Positions 1 to 9,046 of a DNA stretch of 20,786 nt are shown piece after piece. Numbering within the stretch: the first letter of the stretch is position 1; the number at the start of each line of letters is the position of its first letter. Location: the NCBI GenBank assembly GCA_910584325.1, contig CAJTZH010000049.1, positions 1 to 20,786 of the forward strand, read 5' to 3'. The stretch comes from an uncultured Lachnospiraceae bacterium. GTDB lineage: Bacteria; Bacillota; Clostridia; Lachnospirales; Lachnospiraceae. The position numbers and the translations under genes are program-made. A model generated the notes under the pieces. The model saw only the letters and a list, made by a program, of their open reading frames with translations, made no database searches and was not told the origin of the DNA.

Positions 1-54
1 GGAAAACGCAGAATGGTATATCTGGATAAATGCATTGTGGTGAGGGCAAAATAA
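1..54 (+). CDS. C-terminal end of an unidentified upstream gene (partial)
   Basis: Frame 1 is open from the window edge and ends in TAA at 52-54, giving a 17-residue tail ending VYLDKCIVVRAK. The stop lies 78 bases before polA, a normal intergenic distance, and a promoter-like sequence follows it. Too little is visible to name a product, and the open frame could be chance. Confidence 0.35.
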   Translation, partial: GKRRMVYLDKCIVVRAK

Positions 55-72
55 CTCAAGCTTTGCACTTTG

Positions 73-101
73 TTGCAAATCGTACAGGATTGTTGTAGAA
101 T
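73..101 (+). promoter_or_regulatory. Putative sigma-A promoter for polA
   Basis: TTGCAA (73-78) and TAGAAT (96-101) are separated by 17 bases, 31 bases before the polA ATG. Both boxes deviate from consensus but the spacing is ideal. It would drive polA-coaE and possibly the genes after them. Confidence 0.4.
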
Positions 102-132
102 AACATTCAAAGTATATTGAAGCGAGGGTTAT

Positions 133-2763
133 ATGGAAAAGTTAGTTCTTATTGATGGTCACAGTATTCTGAACAGGGCATTTTATGGTGTTCCTGATTT
201 AACAAATTCAGAGGGAACGCATACAAATGCGGTATATGGTTTTTTGAATATTATGTTTAAGATTCTGGATGAAGAACATCCGGATTATTTAACGGTTGCG
301 TTTGACGTGAAAGAGCCCACATTCCGTCATAAGATGTATGCGGAATATAAAGGACCGCGTAAGCCGATGCCGGCGGAACTTCATGAACAGGTGCCAGTGA
401 TTAAAGAAGTTTTAACTTCTATGGGAATAAAGATTATAGAGATGGCGGGTTATGAAGCGGACGATTTATTGGGAACGATAGCGCGGCTGGGTGAAGAAAG
501 AGGCTTAATGGTTTCCGTGGTGTCGGGGGACCGCGACTTATTACAGCTTGCGACAGATAAGGTTCAGATTCGGATACCGAAGACCAAAAAAGGAGTAACG
601 GAAATCGAAAATTATTATGCGAAGGATGTCGTGGAAACCTATCAGGTTACGCCGAAAGAATTTATTGATTTAAAGGCGCTGATGGGCGATACGTCCGATA
701 ATATACCAGGTGCGCCCGGTATTGGAGAAAAAACGGCGGCTTCTATTATTACAAAATATCATTCGATTGAAAACGCTTTTTTGCATGTTGAGGAAATTAC
801 GCCGAATAAGGCAAAGAATTCTCTCAAGGAAAACAAGGAACTGGTAGAGCTGAGTAAAGTGCTTGCGACAATTAACGTAGATGTTCCGGTTGCGTATGAT
901 TTTGGCGGGGCGGGGATTGGAGACATGTTTAACGAACGCTCGTATGAATTGTTCAAAAAATATGAATTCAAATCCCTGCTCCGTAAGTTTGAAAATACGG
1001 ATAAGACAAGTGTTGATGAGATATTAAAGAAGATAACGGTTTTGGAAGATTTGAACGAAGTACTGGATTTCTTCGAGGCGGCGGGGAAGAATCATAGAGA
1101 GGATGTTGTCTCATTTGATTTTGTGCAGACAAAAGACGGATGTACAAGTCTTGTCGTGATGACGGAGCAGGAAAAGATTACGCAGATTCCGGCGGAGAAT
1201 TTTGTGACAAAAGAGATGTTATCGGAGAGGATAAAAGAGCTGGCTTCCAAGAGGAAAACAGCTGCTGTCATGGATTTGAAGAAAAATCTTGAAGTGCTGC
1301 AAAAGATTTGTGTATCGGATTATTTTGACATGAATGTTGCCGCGTATCTGATGAATCCGTTAAAAGATACGTATAACTATGATGATATCGCAAGGGATTA
1401 CTTGAATTTGTCTATTCCGTCTCAAAAAGAATTTACCAAAGAAACGGAGGACGGGTTATCTCAAGAAATCCGTACGGCAGCGTTTAATGTTTATGTTTCT
1501 TATGCAGGGTATGAAAAACTTGCCGGCAGTTTAAAACGTGAGGGGATGTTAAAACTCTATCAGGATATCGAACTTCCACTTATAGCGGTACTCTTTGATA
1601 TGGAGCGGTATGGTATGAAAGTGGATAAGAAAAACCTTGCGGAGTATGGAAACAGGCTCGGAGTCAGGATACTGGAACTGGAAAAGAGCATCTGTGAAAT
1701 GGCAGGATGCGAATTTAATATTAATTCACCAAAACAGCTTGGAGAAGTTCTGTTTGAAAAAATGGGCATGAAAGGCGGTAAAAAGACAAAGACGGGATAT
1801 TCTACTTCCGCGGAAGTGCTGGAGAAGTTAAAAGATGATAATCCGATTGTCAAGGATATTCTGGAATACAGACAGCTTACAAAACTAAAATCCACATATG
1901 CGGACGGACTTGCAGCCTGCATTGGCAGTGATAATCGCATTCACAGCCGCTTTAACCAGACAATTACGGCAACGGGAAGAATCAGTTCCACGGAACCAAA
2001 TTTACAGAATATTCCCATCCGCATGGAACTTGGAAGACAGATTCGTAAAGTGTTTGTTCCGGAAGAGGATTATGTGTATGTAGACGCGGACTATTCCCAG
2101 ATTGAACTGCGTATTCTGGCGCACATGTCGGGAGACGAAAAACTGATTGAGGCGTATAAGATGTCGCAGGATATTCACCGGATTACGGCGAGTCAGGTAT
2201 TTCATATTCCGTTTGACGAAGTGACGGATTTGCAGAGAAGAAACGCAAAAGCCGTTAATTTCGGGATTGTTTATGGCATCAGTTCGTTCGGGCTGAGTCA
2301 GGATTTAAGTATATCGAAAAAAGAGGCTGCCGAGTATATTGAGCGGTATTTCGAGACGTATCCGGGAATCAAGGCATATCTTGACGGACTGGTTGCGTTT
2401 GCAAAGAAAAACAGTTATGTGACGACGATGTACGGCAGGAAGCGGCCGATACCGGAAATTCATTCCGGCAATTTCATGCAGAGGGCGTTTGGCGAGCGGA
2501 TTGCCATGAATTCACCGATACAGGGAACAGCGGCGGACATTATTAAGCTTGCGATGATTCGTGTTCATGATGAACTGGAAAATAAAAATTTAAAGTCAAG
2601 ACTTGTACTACAGGTTCATGACGAATTGTTGATTGAGTGCCATAAGGATGAAGTGGAAATTGTAAAGAAAATATTAATGGAAGAGATGATGAAAGCGTCC
2701 AAGCTTCGGGTTCCTCTTGAAATTGATATGCATGTGGGAAATAACTGGTTTGAGGCGAAGTGA
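133..2763 (+). CDS. polA: DNA polymerase I
   Basis: Family A DNA polymerase that fills gaps and removes RNA primers during replication and repair; 876 residues is normal for the family. The N-terminal 5'-nuclease domain (about 1-290) shows the acidic motifs GYEADD (106-111) and SGDRD (131-135) and the helix-hairpin-helix region GDTSDNIPG from 185. The middle domain (about 300-490) corresponds to the 3'-5' exonuclease but lacks the usual acidic set: the first motif reads FDFVQ and the second DLKKN, so proofreading is probably lost, as in Bacillus-type PolI. The polymerase domain has motif A DYSQIELRI (D653), the O-helix RRNAKAVNFGIVYG (702-715) and motif C QVHDE (827-831). The ATG follows a weak GAGGG ribosome binding site. 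The stop overlaps the start of coaE, so the two are probably translationally coupled. Confidence 0.97.
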   Translation: MEKLVLIDGHSILNRAFYGVPDLTNSEGTHTNAVYGFLNIMFKILDEEHPDYLTVAFDVKEPTFRHKMYAEYKGPRKPMPAELHEQVPVIKEVLTSMGIKIIEMAGYEADDLLGTIARLGEERGLMVSVVSGDRDLLQLATDKVQIRIPKTKKGVTEIENYYAKDVVETYQVTPKEFIDLKALMGDTSDNIPGAPGIGEKTAASIITKYHSIENAFLHVEEITPNKAKNSLKENKELVELSKVLATINVDVPVAYDFGGAGIGDMFNERSYELFKKYEFKSLLRKFENTDKTSVDEILKKITVLEDLNEVLDFFEAAGKNHREDVVSFDFVQTKDGCTSLVVMTEQEKITQIPAENFVTKEMLSERIKELASKRKTAAVMDLKKNLEVLQKICVSDYFDMNVAAYLMNPLKDTYNYDDIARDYLNLSIPSQKEFTKETEDGLSQEIRTAAFNVYVSYAGYEKLAGSLKREGMLKLYQDIELPLIAVLFDMERYGMKVDKKNLAEYGNRLGVRILELEKSICEMAGCEFNINSPKQLGEVLFEKMGMKGGKKTKTGYSTSAEVLEKLKDDNPIVKDILEYRQLTKLKSTYADGLAACIGSDNRIHSRFNQTITATGRISSTEPNLQNIPIRMELGRQIRKVFVPEEDYVYVDADYSQIELRILAHMSGDEKLIEAYKMSQDIHRITASQVFHIPFDEVTDLQRRNAKAVNFGIVYGISSFGLSQDLSISKKEAAEYIERYFETYPGIKAYLDGLVAFAKKNSYVTTMYGRKRPIPEIHSGNFMQRAFGERIAMNSPIQGTAADIIKLAMIRVHDELENKNLKSRLVLQVHDELLIECHKDEVEIVKKILMEEMMKASKLRVPLEIDMHVGNNWFEAK

Positions 2764-3356
2764 TGAAAGTAATTGGGATTACAGGCGGTGTGGGATGTGG
2801 TAAATCTACGGTGCTGGATTTAGTTGAGAAGAATTTTAATGCGTATGTGATAAAAGCAGATGAGGTCGGACGGCATGTTCTCGATAAGGAAACGAAAGGG
2901 TATGCACAGTTTGTTACGTTGTTTGGAGAAGCGTTTTTAAACGGACAGGGTGAGGTTGACCGGGAAAAACTTGCGCGGGAAGTTTTTCGTAACGCAGGTA
3001 AACTGGCGGTTTTAAACAGCATTGTCCATCCGCTGGTGAAAAAGTACATTGTCGAAGAGATGGCAAGAGTTCGGTGCATGGGACGATATGATTATTTTTT
3101 TGTGGAAGCGGCACTATTGTTTGAAGACCATTATGAATTGTTTTGTGATGAGGTATGGTATATTTATGCGGATGAGGTCAGCAGAAGAGCACGCCTTTTG
3201 GATTCCCGCGGATATTCAGACGAAAAGACAGACAGTATTATGAGAAACCAGCTTAGCGAGGAACTATTCAGAAAACGGTGTGATTATGTTCTGGATAATT
3301 CAGGCAGTGTGGAAGAAACGTTTGAACAGCTGAAAAAAAAGCTAGTAGTTGATTAA
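2763..3356 (+). CDS. coaE: Dephospho-CoA kinase
   Basis: Catalyses the last step of coenzyme A synthesis, ATP-dependent phosphorylation of the 3'-hydroxyl of dephospho-CoA, in the cytosol. The protein is 197 residues, typical for the family, and starts with beta-strand 1 plus a Walker A loop, GGVGCGKST at residues 8-16. The KADEVGRHVL segment and the VFRN...LNSIVHPLV stretch are CoaE landmarks. The ATG at 2763 shares one base with the polA stop (TGATG); a GTG one codon upstream at 2760 is an alternative start. The polA-coaE pairing is common in Firmicutes. Confidence 0.95.
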   Translation: MKVIGITGGVGCGKSTVLDLVEKNFNAYVIKADEVGRHVLDKETKGYAQFVTLFGEAFLNGQGEVDREKLAREVFRNAGKLAVLNSIVHPLVKKYIVEEMARVRCMGRYDYFFVEAALLFEDHYELFCDEVWYIYADEVSRRARLLDSRGYSDEKTDSIMRNQLSEELFRKRCDYVLDNSGSVEETFEQLKKKLVVD

Positions 3357-3413
3357 AATTTATGGTATTCTAAACTATATATGTGAAAATGAAATTGCGC
3401 ATAAAAAGGATGG

Positions 3414-5507
3414 ATGAAAACAGTGAATACCCAGAACGGATTGGTTTTCGGACTTGATATCGGAACAAGGAATGTAGTCGGCATTGTGGGGTGTATGGAA
3501 CATAACCGTTTTAAGGTCTCTGCCATGGCGTTAAAAGAACATGAAACCAGAGCGATGCTTGACGGACAGATACATGACATATATAAAGTCGGCGATACGA
3601 TACGCGCCGTGAAGTATCAGCTTGAGAAGCAGATTGATACGGAATTGACGGAAGTCTGTATTGCTGCCGCAGGCCGTGTACTAAAGACGGTGAATGTTCA
3701 TACTGATTTTGAGTTTGAGCAGGAGACAAGAATTAATCAGGAGCACATTTATTCTCTTGATTTACTTGGTGTGGAAAAGGCGCATGAGATTATTAACGAC
3801 GGTTCAAGCGACGTACAGTTTTATTGTGTCGGGAATACGCCGATAAAATATTATCTGAACGGATATGGAATCAGCAGTCTTGAGGGACACAAAGCGAATA
3901 AAATCGGTGTGGATTTGATTGCCACGTTTTTACCGGAAGAAGTTGTAGACGGTTTATATGAGGCTGTGGATTATGCTGGACTTTCCGTCGCCAACCTGAC
4001 ATTGGAGCCGATTGCGGCAATTAATGTCGCAATACCGGAAAAGTACAGACTTCTTAATATTGCGTTGATTGATGTGGGAGCCGGAACATCGGATATCTGT
4101 ATTACCAAATCAGGGAGTATTGCAGCGTACGGCATGATTCCTTATGCCGGAGACGAGATTACGGAAGTGATTGCACAGAAATATCTGGTAGACTTTAATA
4201 CGGCGGATAAGATAAAGGTACAGGCATCTAAGAAAAAGGGTGTTATTAATTTTAAAGATATTATGGGACTCGTCCAGAAGACCAATACTGCCGAAGTCAA
4301 TGAGACTGTTGATGAGGTTGTGACAAGGATTGCGTCTGAGACGGCAGAACGGATTAAGGAATTGAATGGTGACAAAGCTGTCAGCGCCGTTTTTATTGTG
4401 GGCGGCGGCGGCAAGATACCGGGGTACACGGAAAAGATTTCCCAATTTCTCGGAATTTCCAAGGAGCGGGTGGCGCTGCGTGGTGAAGAAGTTCTCACGG
4501 CGGTTGATTTTAATGTGGAGGGATTTAAAAAGGATTCTTTATTTGTGACACCTGTCGGCATCTGTATGAATTATTATACGCAGAAGAATAATTTTATTTT
4601 TGTTCAGGTAAACGGTGAGCGGGTTAAATTATATGACAATAACAGGCTTACGGTGATTGACGCGCTGCTGCAGGCAGGATATCCAAACGAGCTGTTATTT
4701 CCGAGAAGAGGGAAAGAGCGTAATTTTACGGTGAACGGGAAAGCACGGCTCCAGCGCGGCACGGCAGGAGAAGCAGCGGTTATCAGAGTGAACGGTAAAG
4801 AAACCAGTATGAACGCCGCAATTGAGCAGAATGATAAGATAGAAGTGACGGAATCTACCATTGGAAAAGACGGTTCCATTACTGTCGGGCAGTTGGAAGA
4901 ATTTAAGTCGGTAGTCAATTTTGTGGTGAACGAAAAAAATGTTTCCTGTCCGAAATTTGCATATGTGAACGGCTGCCTGCAGTCTGAATATTATGAGATT
5001 CAGGAAAATGACACAGTTCTGATGGAAAACTTTTATACGGTGCAGCAGTTGTTTGAGTTTCTTGATATTGATATTACGGAACAAGAAGTTTATGTGAACA
5101 ATGTGCCGGCTGATTTGGATACAAAGGTTTACGAGAATTTTATTGTGGAAACAAGAGCATGGTTTTCTGATTTGAAGGAAGAAAATTCAGCGCAGGCTGT
5201 TTCGGAACAGATGGACAGCATCGTAAAACAGGAAACAACAAATCCGCACGAAGCAAAAACGGCGCCGGAGGAAACAGATGCGAAGCCTGTTAAAACGGCG
5301 GTGTCTGTGCATGTTCTGGTTAATAATACGCCGGTAACGCTTTCGGGAAAAGCAGAGTATCAGGTTGTGGATGTGTTTTTATTCTACGAATTTGATTTGA
5401 GTACACCCAAAGGCTCTTCGGTCATTACAAAGGTGAATGGAGAACGGGTGGAATACGGTTCGCCGGTTTGCGAGAAAGATACGATAGAAATATACTGGGA
5501 GAAATGA
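3414..5507 (+). CDS. FtsA-like actin-fold protein with extended C-terminal beta-grasp-like region
   Basis: The first ~380 residues are an FtsA/PilM-type ATPase of the actin/Hsp70 superfamily: phosphate-1 loop FGLDIGTRNVVGIVG (12-26), phosphate-2 loop DVGAGTSD (from 220) and adenosine motif IVGGGGKIPG (about 328-337). FtsA is normally near 420 residues; this one is 697. The extra region contains repeated short segments built around a VNG turn (VNGERVKLYDN at 399, VNGKARLQRG at 440, VRVNG-like near 463, a YVNG near 522, and VNGERVEYG near the end). Each is followed by a hydrophobic helix or a polar NDxIEV/KDTIEIYW strand, as in ubiquitin-like/ThiS/S4-type beta-grasp folds; this fold is my inference. 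There is no obvious C-terminal amphipathic membrane-targeting helix and no ftsZ nearby, so the canonical divisome role is uncertain. It ends one base before the WalJ-like gene. Confidence 0.85.
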   Translation: MKTVNTQNGLVFGLDIGTRNVVGIVGCMEHNRFKVSAMALKEHETRAMLDGQIHDIYKVGDTIRAVKYQLEKQIDTELTEVCIAAAGRVLKTVNVHTDFEFEQETRINQEHIYSLDLLGVEKAHEIINDGSSDVQFYCVGNTPIKYYLNGYGISSLEGHKANKIGVDLIATFLPEEVVDGLYEAVDYAGLSVANLTLEPIAAINVAIPEKYRLLNIALIDVGAGTSDICITKSGSIAAYGMIPYAGDEITEVIAQKYLVDFNTADKIKVQASKKKGVINFKDIMGLVQKTNTAEVNETVDEVVTRIASETAERIKELNGDKAVSAVFIVGGGGKIPGYTEKISQFLGISKERVALRGEEVLTAVDFNVEGFKKDSLFVTPVGICMNYYTQKNNFIFVQVNGERVKLYDNNRLTVIDALLQAGYPNELLFPRRGKERNFTVNGKARLQRGTAGEAAVIRVNGKETSMNAAIEQNDKIEVTESTIGKDGSITVGQLEEFKSVVNFVVNEKNVSCPKFAYVNGCLQSEYYEIQENDTVLMENFYTVQQLFEFLDIDITEQEVYVNNVPADLDTKVYENFIVETRAWFSDLKEENSAQAVSEQMDSIVKQETTNPHEAKTAPEETDAKPVKTAVSVHVLVNNTPVTLSGKAEYQVVDVFLFYEFDLSTPKGSSVITKVNGERVEYGSPVCEKDTIEIYWEK

Positions 5508-5508
5508 C

Positions 5509-6306
5509 ATGAGAATGATGAGTATTGCCAGCGGAAGCAGCGGCAACTGTATTTACATAGGTTCGGATAATACCCATATTCTGATTGATGACGGAATCAG
5601 CAGAAAAAGGGTACAGGAGGGATTGAACGGGATTGGGCTGGATATTTCAGATATTTCGGCAATTTTTATTACACATGAGCATTCCGACCATATTGGGGGA
5701 CTAGGCGTTTTATTACGCAAAAATCCGATTCCTGTATACGCGTCTCACGGAACGATAGAGGGGATGAAAAGTTATAATAAGCTGAAAGATGTGGACATTT
5801 CATTATTTCATGAGACCGAAGTCGATTCAGATACGCAGATTAATGACCTGACGGTTCATTCCATGCATGTCTATCATGACGCAAGAGAACCGTTTGCTTA
5901 CAGGATTAATCATGGCAGCAAGAAAATGGGTATTATTACGGATTTAGGTCATTTTGATGATTATATTATTGACAATCTGCAGGGAATGAATACGGTTCTG
6001 ATTGAATCAAATCATGATATCAGAATGCTTGAGGCAGGCAGTTATCCGTATTATCTCAAGAGAAGGATTCTCGGAGACAGCGGTCATTTGTCAAACGAAG
6101 CTTCGGGCAGGCTGTTAAACAGTCTTTTGAATGACGGCATGGAACATGTTTTTCTTGGACATCTGAGCCATGAAAATAATTATGCGCAGCTTGCATATGA
6201 AACGGTGCGCATGGAAGTGAATCTGGGAGAAAATAAGTATAAAGCAGATGATTTTAACATACAAGTAGCAAAGAGGGAGGAACCATCTGAATTAATACAA
6301 ATTTAA
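5509..6306 (+). CDS. WalJ/YycJ-type MBL-fold metallo-hydrolase
   Basis: A 265-residue metallo-beta-lactamase fold protein. The N-terminus SIASGSSGNCIYI and the metal motif THEHSDHIGG (H56, H58, D60, H61) are diagnostic, with further ligands expected in ITDLGHFDD and the C-terminal LGHLSHENN. The SNHDIRML...YPYYLKRRILGDSGHLSN stretch is typical of YycJ/WalJ, a presumed 5'-3' exonuclease linked to DNA replication and cell-wall homeostasis in Bacillus. No walRK two-component genes are in this window. The gene starts one base after the ftsA-like stop; ATGs at 5515 and 5518 are alternative starts. The GGGAGA preceding 5509 favours the first ATG. Confidence 0.9.
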   Translation: MRMMSIASGSSGNCIYIGSDNTHILIDDGISRKRVQEGLNGIGLDISDISAIFITHEHSDHIGGLGVLLRKNPIPVYASHGTIEGMKSYNKLKDVDISLFHETEVDSDTQINDLTVHSMHVYHDAREPFAYRINHGSKKMGIITDLGHFDDYIIDNLQGMNTVLIESNHDIRMLEAGSYPYYLKRRILGDSGHLSNEASGRLLNSLLNDGMEHVFLGHLSHENNYAQLAYETVRMEVNLGENKYKADDFNIQVAKREEPSELIQI

Positions 6307-6326
6307 TTAGGTGACGGAGGCGTTTT

Positions 6327-6599
6327 ATGAAGAAGACCATTATAACAGTTGTAGGAAAGGATACGGTGGGAATTATTGCCGGAGTCTGCACATATCTTGC
6401 AGAGAACGGCGTCAATATTCTTGATATTTCCCAGACAATTGTACAGGAGTATTTTAATATGATGATGATTGTGGATATGAACAAGTCGCAAAAGCCGTTT
6501 GATGTTGTTTCTTCCGAACTTGCTGCGCTGGGAGAGCGTATCGGTGTTATTATTAAATGTCAGCATGAAGATATTTTTGATATGATGCACAGGATTTAG
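6327..6599 (+). CDS. ACT domain protein, UPF0237 family
   Basis: A 90-residue protein made of a single ACT domain followed by a short helix. The start MKKTIITVVGKDTVGIIAGV and the ANxNILDISQTI-like strand-helix (here GVNILDISQTIVQ) match UPF0237. ACT domains bind amino acids or other small ligands and regulate enzymes, but the ligand here is unknown. It is preceded by an ACGGAGG ribosome binding site and followed after 14 bases by the UPF0210 gene. This pairing is widely conserved, so the two products probably act together. Confidence 0.9.
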   Translation: MKKTIITVVGKDTVGIIAGVCTYLAENGVNILDISQTIVQEYFNMMMIVDMNKSQKPFDVVSSELAALGERIGVIIKCQHEDIFDMMHRI

Positions 6600-6613
6600 T
6601 TTGGAGGACAATT

Positions 6614-7978
6614 ATGATTAATTTATTTGAAGTTGTTGAAACAAACAAAATGATTGAGCAGGAAAATCTGGATGTCAGAACAATTACGATGGGAATTAAT
6701 CTGCTCGACTGTGCCGATGCGGACTTGGAAGCGACAAAAAATAAAATTTACGAAAAAATTTTGTCTTATGCCCAAAATTTAGTAAGTACCGGGGAAGAGA
6801 TTTCAAAGGAATTTGGCATTCCGATTGTAAATAAGAGAATTTCTGTTACCCCAATTGCATTGGTTGGCGGTTCATGTTGTAAAAGCAGCGATGATTATGT
6901 TGAGATTGCGAAAACATTAGACCGGGCGGCAAAGGATGTGGGAGTGAATTTCCTTGGAGGGTACTCTGCTATTGTTTCAAAGGGGATGACAAGGAGCGAT
7001 GAACTCCTGATTCGTTCTATTCCGAAAGCATTGTCTGAAACGGAGAGAATCTGTAGTTCCGTCAATGTCGGTTCCACAAAGACAGGCATAAATATGGACG
7101 CGGTAAAGCTTCTTGGTGAAGTTATCAGAGAAACGGCAGAGTATACGAAAGAAAATGATTCTTTAGGATGTGCGAAACTTGTGGTACTTTGCAATGCTCC
7201 GGATGACAATCCGTTTATGGCAGGCGCGTTTCACGGTGTTTCGGAGGATGATGCGGTTATTAACGTGGGCGTCAGCGGTCCGGGTGTTGTAAAGTATGCG
7301 CTGGAACAGGTTCGCGGCGCTAATTTTGAAGTTTTATGTGAAACGATAAAGAAAACAGCGTTTAAGATTACAAGAGTCGGTCAGCTTGTTGCGCAGGAAG
7401 CGTCTAAGAGACTTGGCGTACCGTTTGGAATTATCGATTTGTCATTGGCGCCGACGCCGGCAGTAGGCGACAGTGTTGCCGAGATACTTGAGGAAATAGG
7501 ACTTGAGAAAGTCGGAGCGCCGGGGACGACGGCTGCGCTGGCGATGTTAAACGACCAGGTGAAAAAGGGCGGTGTTATGGCTTCTTCCTATGTAGGAGGG
7601 TTAAGCGGCGCGTTTATTCCGGTCAGTGAGGATCAGGGGATGATTGACGCCGTTAAGGCAGGTTCTTTGACGATTGAGAAACTGGAAGCTATGACGTGTG
7701 TGTGTTCCGTAGGTCTTGACATGATTGCTGTTCCGGGCGATACAATGGCATCAACCATTTCGGGAATTATTGCGGATGAGGCAGCTATCGGCATGATAAA
7801 CCAGAAAACAACGGCTGTACGCATCATTCCGGTTATCGGAAAGAATGTAGGAGATACGGTTATGTTTGGTGGTTTGCTTGGTTATGCGCCGGTTATGCCG
7901 GTCAACGCGTTTGACTGTAGTGCTTTCGTGAACAGAGGCGGCAGGATTCCGGCACCGATTCACAGTTTTAAGAATTAA
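6614..7978 (+). CDS. UPF0210 (DUF711, PFL-like fold) protein
   Basis: A 454-residue cytosolic protein of the DUF711/UPF0210 family, which shares a pyruvate-formate-lyase-like barrel fold but has no known reaction. Family landmarks visible are VRTITMGINL near the N-terminus, NKRISVTPIALV, the SVNVGSTKTGINMDAV segment, SLAPTPAVGDSVAEILE and the C-terminal RGGRIPAPIHS. I see no glycyl-radical motif, so pyruvate-formate-lyase chemistry should not be assumed. A strong GGAGG at 6603-6607 precedes the ATG. It is paired with the upstream ACT-domain regulator-like protein and followed 13 bases later by the DAHP synthase. Confidence 0.92.
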   Translation: MINLFEVVETNKMIEQENLDVRTITMGINLLDCADADLEATKNKIYEKILSYAQNLVSTGEEISKEFGIPIVNKRISVTPIALVGGSCCKSSDDYVEIAKTLDRAAKDVGVNFLGGYSAIVSKGMTRSDELLIRSIPKALSETERICSSVNVGSTKTGINMDAVKLLGEVIRETAEYTKENDSLGCAKLVVLCNAPDDNPFMAGAFHGVSEDDAVINVGVSGPGVVKYALEQVRGANFEVLCETIKKTAFKITRVGQLVAQEASKRLGVPFGIIDLSLAPTPAVGDSVAEILEEIGLEKVGAPGTTAALAMLNDQVKKGGVMASSYVGGLSGAFIPVSEDQGMIDAVKAGSLTIEKLEAMTCVCSVGLDMIAVPGDTMASTISGIIADEAAIGMINQKTTAVRIIPVIGKNVGDTVMFGGLLGYAPVMPVNAFDCSAFVNRGGRIPAPIHSFKN

Positions 7979-7991
7979 GAGAGGTATTATA

Positions 7992-9020
7992 ATGTCATTT
8001 CAGATTAATCATAAATTGCCGGTTCCGGAGGAAATTAAAGAGCAGTTTCCTGTTCCGGCAGAGTTGGTTTCTCTCAAAGAAAAACGTGACGAGGAAATCA
8101 GAAAAGTTTTTACAGGAGAATCGGACAAGTTCCTCGCTATCATTGGACCATGTTCTGCCGATAACGAGGGGGCGGTGCTGGATTATTCGCTAAGGCTTGC
8201 GCGTGTTTCTGAAAAGATAAAGGATAAAGTGATTGTTATTCCCAGGGTGTATACCAATAAACCGAGAACGACCGGAGAAGGTTATAAAGGGATGCTTCAC
8301 CAGCCGGACCCGAATGCAGGTTCTGATTTATTGCACGGTCTAATCGCTATCCGCAAAATGCATATTGATATTGCGATGCAGACGGGACTGACGACTGCAG
8401 ACGAAATGCTTTATCCGGAAAATCACTGGTATCTTTCCGATGTATTGTCTTATGTGGCAGTCGGCGCGCGCTCGGTTGAAGACCAGCAGCACAGACTGAC
8501 GGCAAGCGGCATTGGGATTCCGGCGGGAATGAAAAATCCGACCAGCGGCGATTTTACCGTGATGTTTAATTCTGTGAAGGCAGCGCAGTCCGCGCATAAT
8601 TTCATTTATCGCGGCTGGGATGTGGATACTTCGGGTAATGAGCTGGCGCATATCATTTTGAGAGGCGCCGTGAATAAACATGGACAGAATATACCAAATT
8701 ATCATTATGAAGACTTGGAGATTATTAACAATATGTATTTGGAAAAAGGACTTGTCAATCCGGCGGCGATTATTGATGCGAATCACAGCAATTCCGGGAA
8801 AAAGTTTGAGCAGCAGATTCGTATTGTAAATGAGGTTATGCATAACAGAAGATACGCAAATGAAATAAAAAAACTTGTCAAAGGCGTAATGATTGAAAGT
8901 TATATTGAAGAAGGAAGCCAGAAAATCGGCGAAGGAATTTACGGTAAATCTATAACCGACCCTTGCCTTGGCTGGGCGGCATCCGAACGGTTGCTTTATG
9001 AGATTGCGGAGCAGGTATAG
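7992..9020 (+). CDS. 3-deoxy-7-phosphoheptulonate synthase (class I, AroF/G/H type)
   Basis: Condenses phosphoenolpyruvate and erythrose 4-phosphate to DAHP, the first step of the shikimate pathway. At 342 residues it has the size of the metal-dependent AroFGH-type enzymes. Expected metal ligands are visible: C54 in GPCSA, H265 in DANHSNSGKK, E302 in MIESYIEEG and D323 in SITDPCLGW. The PRTTGEGYKGMLHQPDP loop binds substrate. The N-terminal extension of about 45 residues is where feedback inhibition acts in homologues, but the effector cannot be read from the sequence. The nearby ACT-domain protein is separate and is not evidence of aromatic amino acid feedback here. No other shikimate genes are in the window. 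Confidence 0.95.
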   Translation: MSFQINHKLPVPEEIKEQFPVPAELVSLKEKRDEEIRKVFTGESDKFLAIIGPCSADNEGAVLDYSLRLARVSEKIKDKVIVIPRVYTNKPRTTGEGYKGMLHQPDPNAGSDLLHGLIAIRKMHIDIAMQTGLTTADEMLYPENHWYLSDVLSYVAVGARSVEDQQHRLTASGIGIPAGMKNPTSGDFTVMFNSVKAAQSAHNFIYRGWDVDTSGNELAHIILRGAVNKHGQNIPNYHYEDLEIINNMYLEKGLVNPAAIIDANHSNSGKKFEQQIRIVNEVMHNRRYANEIKKLVKGVMIESYIEEGSQKIGEGIYGKSITDPCLGWAASERLLYEIAEQV

Positions 9021-9046
9021 TAAATAAGTGTTTTAAGGAGCAGGAT

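Noticed and set aside
2543..3079. 178-codon minus-strand frame across polA/coaE
   Set aside because: It lies entirely opposite two well-supported genes, has serine/proline-rich shadow composition and no recognisable motif.
6614..7978. Pyruvate formate-lyase-type glycyl radical enzyme
   Set aside because: Only the fold name is shared; no glycyl-radical motif or activating enzyme gene is present.
8340..8843. 167-codon minus-strand frame inside the DAHP synthase gene
   Set aside because: Antisense shadow of a conserved enzyme, with no ribosome binding site or family similarity.
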